NCBI RefSeq assembly: GCF_001544515.1
Contig: NZ_FCOL02000016.1
Span: forward strand, 62,001-126,000
DNA: 64,000 bases
Direction: 5' to 3'
DNA from: Caballeronia terrestris
GTDB lineage: Bacteria; Pseudomonadota; Gammaproteobacteria; Burkholderiales; Burkholderiaceae
Position numbers and translations under genes: made by a program. How positions within the stretch are numbered: the stretch's first letter is position 1; each line of letters begins with the position of its first letter. Shown piece after piece: positions 1 to 7,459 of the stretch. The notes under the pieces were generated by a model. The model was not told the DNA's origin. It searched no databases and was given only the letters and a program-made list of their open reading frames with translations.

Positions 1-1
1 G

Positions 2-787
2 AGCGACAGCGAACTCGTGCGCGTGCATCGTGCGGACTATGTCGAACGGGTCGCGACGGGCGCGCTCGATGCCCGCGAGCAGCGCGAAATCGGCTTTCCG
101 TGGTCGCCCGAGATGGTGGAGCGCTCGCGGCGGTCAGTCGGCGCGACGATTGCCGCGTGTCGCGCCGCGCTCACCGATGGCTTCGCGGTTAATCTCGCGG
201 GCGGCACGCATCATTCGTACGCGGCGCACGGCGCGGGCTTTTGCGTGTTCAACGACGCCGCCGTCGCCGCCCGCACGATGCAGGACGACGCGCGCGGGCA
301 GGGCGGCCGCGCGCAGATCGCCATCGTCGATCTCGACGTACATCAGGGCAACGGCACGGCATCGATCTTCCGCGGCGACCCGAGCGTTTTCACACTGTCG
401 CTGCACGGTGAGTCGAACTATCCGTTTTCGAAGGAAACGAGCGACCTCGACGTCGCGCTCCCCGACGGCTGCGATGACGATGCCTACGCCGACGCGCTTT
501 CCCGCGCGCTCGCGACGATGTTCGAGCGCGTCGAACCGATGTTGATCATCTACCTGGCAGGCGCCGATCCGCACGCGGGTGACCGTCTCGGCCGTCTTTC
601 GCTGACCTTCGACGGCCTCGCGCGCCGCGACCAACTCGTGTTCGATGCCGCGACGGCCCGCAACTTGCCGGTGGCGATCGCGATGGCGGGCGGCTACGGA
701 CGCAACATCGACGACACGGTCGAAATCCACCTCCACACGATTCAACTCGCCGCCGCGGCAAGCCGGCTTTTTAGGATGGCGCCGTAA
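2..787 (+). CDS. Histone deacetylase family protein (5'-truncated by window edge)
   Basis: This is a zinc-dependent amidohydrolase of the histone-deacetylase / acetoin-utilisation (AcuC) superfamily, acting on acetyl-lysine or acetylated small amines in the cytoplasm. The reading frame is open to the window edge (SDSEL precedes VRVHRADYVERV), so the true start lies upstream; about 261 residues are visible of a family usually 300-340 long. Counting from the valine at base 17, the active-site HH pair is at residues 65-66 (GGTHHS), the metal ligands are in DLDVHQGNG (105-113) and AGADPHAGD (181-189), and the catalytic glycine-tyrosine is in GGYG (225-228). All expected catalytic residues are present, so the enzyme should be active. 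The substrate cannot be read from the sequence. The next gene is 381 bases away and not obviously in the same operon. Confidence 0.9.
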   Translation, partial: SDSELVRVHRADYVERVATGALDAREQREIGFPWSPEMVERSRRSVGATIAACRAALTDGFAVNLAGGTHHSYAAHGAGFCVFNDAAVAARTMQDDARGQGGRAQIAIVDLDVHQGNGTASIFRGDPSVFTLSLHGESNYPFSKETSDLDVALPDGCDDDAYADALSRALATMFERVEPMLIIYLAGADPHAGDRLGRLSLTFDGLARRDQLVFDAATARNLPVAIAMAGGYGRNIDDTVEIHLHTIQLAAAASRLFRMAP

Positions 788-1168
788 ACCAAAATTGTTC
801 AAGGAACGTTAACATTTCGTCTTAGTCGAAACGCCCGTTGCCGTTCGGCGACACGCGTTCCAGCCATTTCCGACAATCATCGATTGCGCGCGAAACGGTT
901 TCGGAGACCGCAGAGTCGACATTTCACTAAAGATTCAGAATTAATTGCCGATATGCCTGGAAAGCCCGCAAGGCGTCTGCGCAAATCGGCGAACAAATTT
1001 CCGTATCACGATCGTTTTTGACGATCAACATACAGAACCTTATTGTGTTTTTGCAATCGAGGCTTACAACTCGGTTTAAAGAGCGTCGATAAGTGCTTAA
1101 TATTGCTTAAATTTCGCAGCTTTACTACACTTGCGGTACTCTCACGCCGCTCCCAGAACAGAACACTA
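788..1168. other. 381-base intergenic region upstream of pbpG
   Basis: This gap is markedly richer in A+T than the flanking genes and holds no convincing ORF. It contains a short inverted repeat (GATCG, 7-base T-rich loop, CGATC, at 1010-1026), the motif GCGTCGATAAGTGC at 1083-1096, and the likely pbpG promoter near its right end. I see no clear rho-independent terminator for the upstream deacetylase gene. Confidence 0.6.
1103..1131 (+). promoter_or_regulatory. Candidate sigma70 promoter of pbpG
   Basis: A -35-like TTGCTT (1103-1108) and a -10-like TACACT (1126-1131) are separated by 17 bases. This would start transcription near 1138, about 30 bases before the pbpG ATG. Prediction by pattern only. 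Confidence 0.4.
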
Positions 1169-2365
1169 ATGAAAACCGAAATGTTTTCGCCGCTAAAGGT
1201 GATGCAAGGCGTGGCGCTACGCACCGTGATGTCGGTCGCGGTGTCCGTCGCCGTGGCGACCTCCTTTGCGGCAATGCCCGGCGAAGCCTTCGCCAAGACC
1301 GCGGCGCAATCGAAATCCGCGGCCAAGAAAGCCAGCAAGTCCCCCTCCACAGCGGAATCACCCAAAGTTCAAGGCACCAAGACCGCCAAGCTGCGTGCGC
1401 CCGCGCCGGCCAAGGCCGCGAAAGTAGCAGCCGCCAACGACGACGATGACGCCCCGCGCGCATCGCGCAAACGCCGCGTCAGCTACAAAATGGACCCGCA
1501 CAGCCGCCGTAGCGCCGTGCACGCGGTCGCGTACCAGCCGCGCACGCCGACCGTCGGCCAGGCGTTCGGCCTGCATGAGACGCCGGACAGCCTCGCGCTG
1601 CGCTCGAGCGTTGCGTACGTCGTCGATCAGAACACACAGGAAACGCTCTTCGACAAGAACTCGCGCGCCGTCGTGCCGATCGCATCGATCACCAAGCTCA
1701 TGACAGCGATGGTCGTGCTCGATTCGCGCGAGCCGCTCACCGACGAACTCATGGTCACCGACGAAGACCGCGACTACGAGAAATATACCGGCTCGCGGCT
1801 CGCGGTCGGCTCGGTGCTGAATCGCGAGGACATGCTGCATATCGCGTTGATGGCGTCGGAAAATCGCGCGGCAGCGGCGTTGTCGCGCTATTACGCGAAC
1901 GGCCGCCCCGGCTTCATCGCCGCGATGAACGCGAAGGCGAAGTCGCTCGGCATGACTGACACGCACTTCGAGAACTCCACGGGCTTGACGAGTCTGAACG
2001 TGTCGAGCGCGCGCGACCTCGTGAAGATGGTCAACGCCGCGTATCAATATCCGCTGATCCGCCGCTTCTCGACCGACACGAGCTACGACGTCTACACGGG
2101 CAAGCGCAACATCGCCTACCGCTCGACGAACGCGCTGATCCGTAATCCGACGTGGGATATCGGCTTGCAGAAGACAGGCTTCATCAACGAAGCGGGCGAG
2201 TGCCTCGTGATGCAGGCGACGATCAACGGCCGTCCGGTCGTGATGGTGCTGCTCGATTCGTCGGGCAAGTATTCGCGCTTCGCCGACGCGGGCCGCATCC
2301 GCTCGTATCTCGATACGGCCGGCGAGCCGCGCATCACCAGCGCCGACGCAGGCGGCGGCGCCTGA
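1169..2365 (+). CDS. pbpG: D-alanyl-D-alanine endopeptidase (PBP7/8 type)
   Basis: This is a periplasmic serine peptidase of the S11 family that cleaves D-Ala-meso-DAP cross-links in peptidoglycan. I chose the ATG at 1169 (398 aa) because it opens directly into a basic and hydrophobic signal peptide ending near AAMPGEAFAK; the longer open frame from 1043 would run through the promoter. After the signal comes a Lys/Ala-rich, probably disordered linker (about residues 45-115), then the penicillin-binding domain with SITK (Ser173, Lys176), SEN (230-232) and KTG (335-337). These are the three motifs expected of an active penicillin-binding protein. The 45-115 linker is longer than in E. coli PbpG. 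The gene stands alone, between its own promoter region and a strong terminator at 2386-2425. Confidence 0.9.
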   Translation: MKTEMFSPLKVMQGVALRTVMSVAVSVAVATSFAAMPGEAFAKTAAQSKSAAKKASKSPSTAESPKVQGTKTAKLRAPAPAKAAKVAAANDDDDAPRASRKRRVSYKMDPHSRRSAVHAVAYQPRTPTVGQAFGLHETPDSLALRSSVAYVVDQNTQETLFDKNSRAVVPIASITKLMTAMVVLDSREPLTDELMVTDEDRDYEKYTGSRLAVGSVLNREDMLHIALMASENRAAAALSRYYANGRPGFIAAMNAKAKSLGMTDTHFENSTGLTSLNVSSARDLVKMVNAAYQYPLIRRFSTDTSYDVYTGKRNIAYRSTNALIRNPTWDIGLQKTGFINEAGECLVMQATINGRPVVMVLLDSSGKYSRFADAGRIRSYLDTAGEPRITSADAGGGA

Positions 2366-2385
2366 TCTTTTAGGCCACTGCGCAT

Positions 2386-2425
2386 AAAAAAACCGGATTC
2401 ATCGTGAGATGAATCCGGTTTTTTC
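2386..2425. terminator. Bidirectional rho-independent terminator (pbpG / IclR gene)
   Basis: A perfect 13-bp stem (2391-2403 with 2408-2420) around a GTGA loop is flanked by an A run on the left and a T run on the right. It therefore works for both convergent genes, the rightward pbpG and the leftward IclR-family gene. Confidence 0.92.
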
Positions 2426-2440
2426 TTGGATCGGCGCTTT

Positions 2441-3238
2441 TCAGCGCTGCTGCGAATCCGAACCCTGATCCGGCCGATACCCGAGCGACTGCGAAATTTC
2501 GAGCGCCGTATGGCTCAGTTGCTTGAGCCACGCGTCCTGCAGACGATCAGCCGGCGCCGATAGCGACAGTCCCGCCACGAGCCGCCCCGTATCGTCGTAA
2601 ATGCCGGCGGCGATGCAGCGTACGCCCAGTTCCAGTTCCTCGTTATCGCGCGCGCAGGCCTGCTGGCGCACGAAGGTCAGCTCGCGCTCGAGCTTCGCGA
2701 GATCGGTGATGCTGTTCTGCGTATGCCCCGAGAGGCCCGTGCGCGTGGCGTAGGCGCGCACGCGCGAGGCTTCGTCGGCGGCGAGAAAGAGCTTGCCCAC
2801 CGAGGTCAGATGCAGCGGCGCCCGCCCGCCGATCGCACGCACGACCTGCATGCCCGAGCGCTCCGAATACGCGCGCTCTATATAGACGATCTCGTCGCCC
2901 TGACGCACCGACAGGTTCACCGTCTGCCCCGTCTGCCGGTGCAGTTCGCGCATCGGCGGCATCGCGGCTTCGCGCACCGAGAGCCGTGCCTTCACCAGGT
3001 TGCCGAGTTCGAGCAGCCGCATGCCGAGCCGGTACGTGCCCGGGTCCGAGCGGTCGACGAGCCGGCACAGCACCATGTCGTTCAGGATGCGGTGCGCGGT
3101 CGACGGATGCAGCTCCGTGCTCTGCGAGAGTTCCTTGAGGCTGACGGGATCGGTGTGCGCGGCGAGGGCATCGAGGAGACGCATCATGCGCTCGATGACC
3201 TGGATGGAGGTTTTGGATTCCGGGTTCGTATCGCTCAT
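2441..3238 (-). CDS. IclR-family transcriptional regulator, probable regulator of lutAB
   Basis: This 265-aa protein has an N-terminal winged helix-turn-helix (about residues 15-75, with VSLKELSQSTELHPSTAHRI as the recognition region) and a C-terminal IclR effector-binding domain containing the typical LHLTSVGKLFLA and CIAAGIYDDTGRLVAGLSLS stretches. The family controls catabolic operons in response to small organic acids. It is transcribed divergently from the lactate-oxidation operon lutA-lutB, with 180 bases between the two starts. By position it is the likely local regulator, sensing lactate or a related acid; that role is inference. The ATG at 3238 gives the normal family length. Confidence 0.85.
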   Translation of the reverse strand: MSDTNPESKTSIQVIERMMRLLDALAAHTDPVSLKELSQSTELHPSTAHRILNDMVLCRLVDRSDPGTYRLGMRLLELGNLVKARLSVREAAMPPMRELHRQTGQTVNLSVRQGDEIVYIERAYSERSGMQVVRAIGGRAPLHLTSVGKLFLAADEASRVRAYATRTGLSGHTQNSITDLAKLERELTFVRQQACARDNEELELGVRCIAAGIYDDTGRLVAGLSLSAPADRLQDAWLKQLSHTALEISQSLGYRPDQGSDSQQR

Positions 3239-3418
3239 CGTGGAAAATCGGTTGACGCGTCAAACAGCGGAAGCGCAATTGTATCTCATAATGTGAAAAA
3301 AGCGAAATTGAGATGGCGTGCTTCGACTTGAGCCGCTTCCGGCCCTTTTTCGCAGGGGAGGCTCGCGCAGTCGAGTTAATCGCGGATAATCGGCGAGAAA
3401 TTCAGGAGAGAAATCCCC

Positions 3419-4141
3419 ATGCGAGTCGGTTTGTTCGTCACTTGTCTCATCGACCTGATGCGCCCGGAGATCGGTTTTTCCGTCATCAAGCTGATCGAGA
3501 AGGCGGGCTTTGAAGTGATCGTGCCGCCTGCGCAGACCTGCTGCGGCCAGCCGGCCTATAACTCCGGCGACCGGCCGCTCGCCCGCGATCTCGCCGAAAA
3601 GACCCTGCGCGAATTCGAGCAGTTCGATTACGTGGTCGTGCCGTCGGGATCGTGCGGAGGGATGATCCGCGCGCATTACGGCGATCTTTTTCGCGACGAT
3701 CCCGAGTTGAAGAGCCGTTACGCGCGCGTGCAGCCGCGCGTCTTCGAACTGACCGATTTCCTCGTCACGGTCGCCAAGGTGGAGCTCGAAGCGGGCGTGT
3801 TCGAAGGTGGCGTGACCTATCATGATTCCTGCTCGGGCCTGCGCGAACTCGGCGTCAAGGCGCAGCCGCGCGCGTTGCTCGCGCAAGCTGGCGTGCCGGT
3901 CACAGAGATGAAGGGCTGCGAGCACTGCTGTGGCTTCGGCGGCACGTTCGCGGTAAAGTACGGCGCGATCTCGACGGCAATCGTCGACGAAAAATGCGCG
4001 AACATCCGCGAAAGCGGGGCGAACGCCGTCGTACTCGGTGATCTCGGCTGCATGCTGAACATAGAGGGGCGCCTGCGTCGCACCGGCGACACCACGACGC
4101 GCGTGCTGCACATCGCGCAAGTCCTCGCAGGCGACGCCTGA
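3419..4141 (+). CDS. lutA: Lactate-oxidation Fe-S protein LutA/YkgE
   Basis: This 240-aa protein has two CCG (cysteine-rich) domains of the heterodisulfide-reductase type: TCCGQPAYNSGD around residues 40-51 with GSCGG near 77, and a second set at SCSGLRELG (138-146) and HCCGFGGTF (169-177). Such domains bind iron-sulfur clusters. In Bacillus, LutA acts with LutB and LutC to oxidise L-lactate to pyruvate in the cytoplasm. The ATG follows an AGGAGAG ribosome-binding site closely. lutB starts 14 bases after the stop, so the two form an operon. Confidence 0.9.
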   Translation: MRVGLFVTCLIDLMRPEIGFSVIKLIEKAGFEVIVPPAQTCCGQPAYNSGDRPLARDLAEKTLREFEQFDYVVVPSGSCGGMIRAHYGDLFRDDPELKSRYARVQPRVFELTDFLVTVAKVELEAGVFEGGVTYHDSCSGLRELGVKAQPRALLAQAGVPVTEMKGCEHCCGFGGTFAVKYGAISTAIVDEKCANIRESGANAVVLGDLGCMLNIEGRLRRTGDTTTRVLHIAQVLAGDA

Positions 4142-4155
4142 ATCACGGAGCGACG

Positions 4156-5568
4156 ATGCAAGTTCAGACGATGCATTTCAAGGCGCGCGCGGGCAGCAAG
4201 CTCGCCGATGAGCGCTTGCAGCAGAACCTCACGAAACTCTCGACGAAATTCGTCAGCGCCCGCGCGAGCGCGATCACCGCGATCGACTTCGAAGCGACGC
4301 GCGCCGCGCTGAAAGAACGCCGCAACCGCGCGATCGAGAATCTCGACGTGTGGCTCGAAACCTTCGAGCGCGAGGCCACGCGCCGCGGCGCGACCGTGCT
4401 CTACGCCGAATCGACGCAGGACGCGGCGCGGCTCGTCGCGGACATCGCACGGAAGCACGACGTGAGAAAGGTCATCAAGACGAAGTCGATGGTGTCGGAG
4501 GAGATGCAACTGAACCGCGTGCTCGGCGAGATGGGCGTGCAGTCGATCGAGACGGACCTCGGCGAGTACATCCTTCAGATCAACGACAACGAGCCGCCGA
4601 GCCACATCATTGCGCCCGTCGTCCACAAGGACAAGGAGCAGATCGCCGATCTTTTCGCCAAGACGCACGGCAAGCCGCGTCTGACCGATATCCCCGACAT
4701 GACGCGTGAGGCGCGCGAGGTGCTGCGGCCGCACTTCATGTCCGCAGACATGGGCGTGACGGGCGGCAATTTCGTGATCGCGGAGACCGGGTCGGTCGCG
4801 GTCGTCACGAACGAGGGCAACGAAGGCATGTGCACGGTGATGCCGCGCGTACACGTCGCGGTGACGGGCATCGAAAAGGTGCTGCCGACGCTCGAAGATC
4901 TCGCAACCGCGATGCGTCTTTTGCCCCGCTCGGCAACCGGGCAGACGATGTCGAACTATTTTTCGCTGCTGACCGGGCCGGGCGCCGAGGGCGAGCTGGA
5001 CGGGCCGGAGCATATGTACTTCGTGCTCGTCGACGGCGGGCGGACCGGACTCGTCGGCGGGGAGTTTCAGGAGATGCTGCGCTGCATCCGCTGCGGTGCG
5101 TGCATGAACCACTGTCCGGTGTATCAGAAGATCGGCGGACATGCTTATGGTTGGGTCTATCCCGGGCCGATGGGGTCGGTATTGACGCCGGCTTATGTCG
5201 GCATCGATCGCGCCCTCGATCTGCCGCAGGCCGCGACGCTCTGCGGTGAGTGCAACAGCGTGTGTCCTGTGGGAATTCCGCTTTCGGACCTTCTGCGCAA
5301 GCTCCGGGAGAAACAGGTGGAGCGGCGTCTGCGGCCGCGGAACGAACGCGTGGCGCTCGCCGTTTGGGGTTTTCTCGCGCTGCATCCCGACTGGTATGCG
5401 CTGTTCACCAAGCTATCCGTGCGGATTCTCGAGCGCATGGGCGGCAGCAAGAAAGCGATTTCGCGGATGCCGCTCGGCGGAGGGTGGACGAATACGCGCG
5501 ATTTGCCAGCTCCGGTCGGAAGGACGTTTCGCGAGTTATATAAGGCGCAGAGATCGCACATCGGGTGA
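4156..5568 (+). CDS. lutB: Lactate-oxidation iron-sulfur protein LutB/YkgF
   Basis: This 470-aa protein is about the normal family length (roughly 475 in E. coli and Bacillus, from memory). It begins with an LUD-type domain (about residues 60-300, including the TGGNFVIAETGS loop) and has a ferredoxin-like 4Fe-4S module further on: RCIRCGACMNHCP near residue 311 and CGECNSVCPVGIP near 360. It should pass electrons in the LutABC L-lactate oxidation complex. It is the last gene of the operon: a strong terminator lies just downstream and no lutC follows. Confidence 0.9.
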   Translation: MQVQTMHFKARAGSKLADERLQQNLTKLSTKFVSARASAITAIDFEATRAALKERRNRAIENLDVWLETFEREATRRGATVLYAESTQDAARLVADIARKHDVRKVIKTKSMVSEEMQLNRVLGEMGVQSIETDLGEYILQINDNEPPSHIIAPVVHKDKEQIADLFAKTHGKPRLTDIPDMTREAREVLRPHFMSADMGVTGGNFVIAETGSVAVVTNEGNEGMCTVMPRVHVAVTGIEKVLPTLEDLATAMRLLPRSATGQTMSNYFSLLTGPGAEGELDGPEHMYFVLVDGGRTGLVGGEFQEMLRCIRCGACMNHCPVYQKIGGHAYGWVYPGPMGSVLTPAYVGIDRALDLPQAATLCGECNSVCPVGIPLSDLLRKLREKQVERRLRPRNERVALAVWGFLALHPDWYALFTKLSVRILERMGGSKKAISRMPLGGGWTNTRDLPAPVGRTFRELYKAQRSHIG

Positions 5569-5581
5569 TACGCGGGCGTAT

Positions 5582-5622
5582 AAAAACCGCGCGAGACCTT
5601 TTGTGTCTCGCGCGGTTTTTTT
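5582..5622. terminator. Rho-independent terminator after lutB, probably bidirectional
   Basis: A 13-bp stem (5585-5597 with 5605-5617) around a 7-base loop is followed by a T run and preceded by an A run. It ends the lutAB operon and can also stop the convergent lipoprotein gene. Confidence 0.92.
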
Positions 5623-5639
5623 CATGCGACACGACGTGG

Positions 5640-6227
5640 TCAGCCGCCGAAGGGCCCCGACTGACGCTGCGAATTGCCTCGGTTACCGCCGCCTCCGTTT
5701 CCGCCGTTGCCTTGATTTCCTCCGCCATTGCCACGCTGAACAGGAGGCGGCGCGACATTCGGACGGCTAGGCGCCGGCCCGCCGACAGCGACCGGAGGCG
5801 GCCGGCCGCCTCCGGCTTGCGGTCCGCCTTGTCCGCCACCGCCACCACCGCCTGCCTGCTGTCCAGGTGGAGGTCCGCCGTGATTTCCACCGCCATTCCC
5901 GCCGCCGTTTCCACCACCGCCGCCACCACGGCCGTGATAATTGTCGCCACCGTAGTAACCCCCGCCGCCACGACGATATCCGGGACCATCATCCCAATAC
6001 CGGCGCGGCGGCGGCCCGCCGTAATACCCCGGCCCGTAATAGCTCCCGCCGCCGACGTACACGCCGGACTGCACCACGGCGGGCGCGCCATACCCATACG
6101 CCGGATAGCCGGGATCGTAACCGGCCGGATAGCCGCCGCCGTAGGCGGGCGTGCCGTCCGGATAAACCGCGCACCCGCCCAGTAGGGCCGACGACGCGAC
6201 AACAAGTCCTGCGACTGCGAGTTTCAT
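5640..6227 (-). CDS. Glycine/proline/asparagine-rich lipoprotein
   Basis: The 195-aa product starts with a lipoprotein signal peptide (MKLAVAGLVVASSALLGGC, lipidation at Cys19), so it should be anchored in a membrane, probably the outer one. The mature part has Tyr/Pro/Gly repeats (about 25-85) reminiscent of small YXWQ-type or PGY-rich surface proteins, then a long low-complexity region of Gly/Asn/Pro/Gln to the end. I chose the ATG at 6227 because it begins the signal peptide; the frame extends to a TTG at 6242 with no better support. No enzymatic motif is visible, and the function is unknown. The low-complexity tail is likely disordered and prone to length variation between strains. Confidence 0.8.
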   Translation of the reverse strand: MKLAVAGLVVASSALLGGCAVYPDGTPAYGGGYPAGYDPGYPAYGYGAPAVVQSGVYVGGGSYYGPGYYGGPPPRRYWDDGPGYRRGGGGYYGGDNYHGRGGGGGGNGGGNGGGNHGGPPPGQQAGGGGGGGQGGPQAGGGRPPPVAVGGPAPSRPNVAPPPVQRGNGGGNQGNGGNGGGGNRGNSQRQSGPFGG

Positions 6228-6485
6228 GATGTATGGGAACAAACGTTGACCGATTGGTTAATAAGACACCCGCCGGGATGCGGTGTCGCGAAAAGTTTGT
6301 AAGCCTTTATGACGGTCGGTTGGGATTATCTCCGCATCGACCGTGCCGCAAGGGCTTGTTGTTCCCAACGCAACATACCTTTGCTTACAGGTGTATTTAT
6401 GAGATACGGGGAAACCCGTAAACTTCGAAGCGTCGATAAGTGCGCCTTTCCCTTTGGCCACGCGACCCAGAAGCAGGGGTATCCA

Positions 6486-6725
6486 ATGAAAAAGACAATA
6501 GCGACCTACTGGCCCATCGCGATCCTCGTCCCGATCGCGCTTGCCGCGTACATGCACGCAATGGGCGCCGCCGAGCCTGCCGCCGCGCCGCGCGAGATGA
6601 CGACCGCCGCGACCGTCAGCGCCGAGCTGGCGCGCGCGGTGTCGTTCGGTTACGTCGAGCCGGACGGCGACTGGATGCCCGCGACTCCGATGCCGCACGA
6701 AGCACCGTCAGCGCGCGTCCTCTAA
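6486..6725 (+). CDS. Small hypothetical exported or membrane-anchored protein
   Basis: This 79-aa protein begins MKKTIATYWPIAILVPIALAA, a single hydrophobic N-terminal segment that could be a signal peptide or anchor. It is followed by an Ala/Pro-rich hydrophilic tail without recognisable motifs. The ATG at 6486 is preceded by an AGGGG ribosome-binding site; the open frame extends upstream to 6309 without further support. I do not recognise the family. A hairpin (TACGGG/GAAA/CCCGTA, 6405-6420) and the motif GCGTCGATAAGTGC (6430-6443) lie upstream in an AT-rich leader. Confidence 0.6.
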   Translation: MKKTIATYWPIAILVPIALAAYMHAMGAAEPAAAPREMTTAATVSAELARAVSFGYVEPDGDWMPATPMPHEAPSARVL

Positions 6726-6769
6726 GCGAGCGTGCGTAGGCCAACAGGGCAGATTTTTCCGACTCTTTG

Positions 6770-6775
6770 TATAAT
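6770..6775 (+). promoter_or_regulatory. Candidate -10 element (TATAAT) for the phosphatase gene
   Basis: A consensus TATAAT lies 80 bases before the phosphatase ATG. No good -35 box is seen at the usual distance. Confidence 0.35.
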
Positions 6776-6855
6776 TCGCGGCAACCGCAAGCAGGGCCGG
6801 ATCGCACGCGGCCCGCGCAGCACCTGACAACCGACGCAGCCTCCTCTCCAACCGA

Positions 6856-7338
6856 ATGAACTCGATCGCCGTCTGCTTCGTCTGTCTGGGCAACATCTGC
6901 CGCTCGCCGAGCGCGGAGGCGGTGATGCTGCATCTGGTGGCGGAGGCGAAGCTCGGCGACCGGATCGTCGTCGATTCAGCCGGCACCGGCGACTGGCACA
7001 TCGGCCAGCCGCCCGACGAGCGCGCCCAGCGCGCCGCACAGCGCCGCGGCTACGATCTCTCGACGCTGCGCGGCCGCCAGATCGCCGCTGCCGACTTCGC
7101 GCGCTTCGACCTCCTGATCGCGATGGACGACGCCAATGCCGCCGCGCTCGGCGAAATCTGTCCGTCGGAGCACGGCGACAAGATTCGTCTGCTGATGGAA
7201 TTCGCCACGCGCGACGACAGCCGCGTCGTCGTCGATCCGTACTTCGGCGGCGACGATGGCTTCGAGCGCGTCCTCGACCAGTGCGAAGACGCCTGCGCAG
7301 GTCTTTTGAAGGCGCTGCGCGCGCAACTCGTCGTCTAG
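6856..7338 (+). CDS. Low-molecular-weight protein-tyrosine phosphatase
   Basis: This 160-aa cytoplasmic phosphatase carries the family P-loop VCLGNICRS near the N-terminus (CX5R, nucleophile Cys about residue 10) and the general-acid loop VVDPYFGG near residue 122. Both catalytic elements are intact. The family dephosphorylates tyrosine on proteins such as exopolysaccharide kinases. Here no capsule genes are nearby; the gene sits just upstream of the isc operon but is separated from it by the iscR promoter, so it is probably its own unit. The substrate cannot be inferred. Confidence 0.9.
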   Translation: MNSIAVCFVCLGNICRSPSAEAVMLHLVAEAKLGDRIVVDSAGTGDWHIGQPPDERAQRAAQRRGYDLSTLRGRQIAAADFARFDLLIAMDDANAAALGEICPSEHGDKIRLLMEFATRDDSRVVVDPYFGGDDGFERVLDQCEDACAGLLKALRAQLVV

Positions 7339-7389
7339 AGCGAATCGTCGGACGGCCTTAAGTAACTTCCTATAGATTTTTTGGGATGG

Positions 7390-7414
7390 ATACTTGACTA
7401 AAAGCGTAGGCTAT
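7390..7414 (+). promoter_or_regulatory. IscR type 1 operator
   Basis: By my comparison with the E. coli type 1 IscR consensus (recalled, ATASYYGACTRWWWTAGT followed by YRRSTAT), this 25-base site matches at 22 positions: ATACTTGACTAAAA, then GCGTA, then GGCTAT. It overlaps the -35 element and spacer of the iscR promoter. That is where holo-IscR ([2Fe-2S]) binds in enterobacteria to repress its own operon. Confidence 0.85.
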
Positions 7415-7421
7415 TTATACT
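7394..7421 (+). promoter_or_regulatory. iscR operon promoter
   Basis: -35 TTGACT (7394-7399) and -10 TATACT (7416-7421) with a 16-base spacer are close to the sigma70 consensus. The predicted start near 7428 leaves a leader of about 32 bases before iscR. The IscR site covers the -35 box. Confidence 0.75.
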
Positions 7422-7459
7422 GGACGAAAATCCTCAAGTATTAGCGGTAGCCCCCAATT

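Noticed and set aside
1010..1026. Terminator for the deacetylase gene
   Set aside because: The stem is only 5 bp, the T run is inside the loop, and it is over 220 bases from the stop codon.
1083..1096. Flagellar sigma28 promoter (GTCGATAA resembles GCCGATAA)
   Set aside because: No TAAA-type -35 element lies at the required distance at any of the three motif sites.
3820..5385. A 521-aa open frame on the minus strand opposite lutB
   Set aside because: Composition and position mark it as an antisense shadow; lutA and lutB are well supported.
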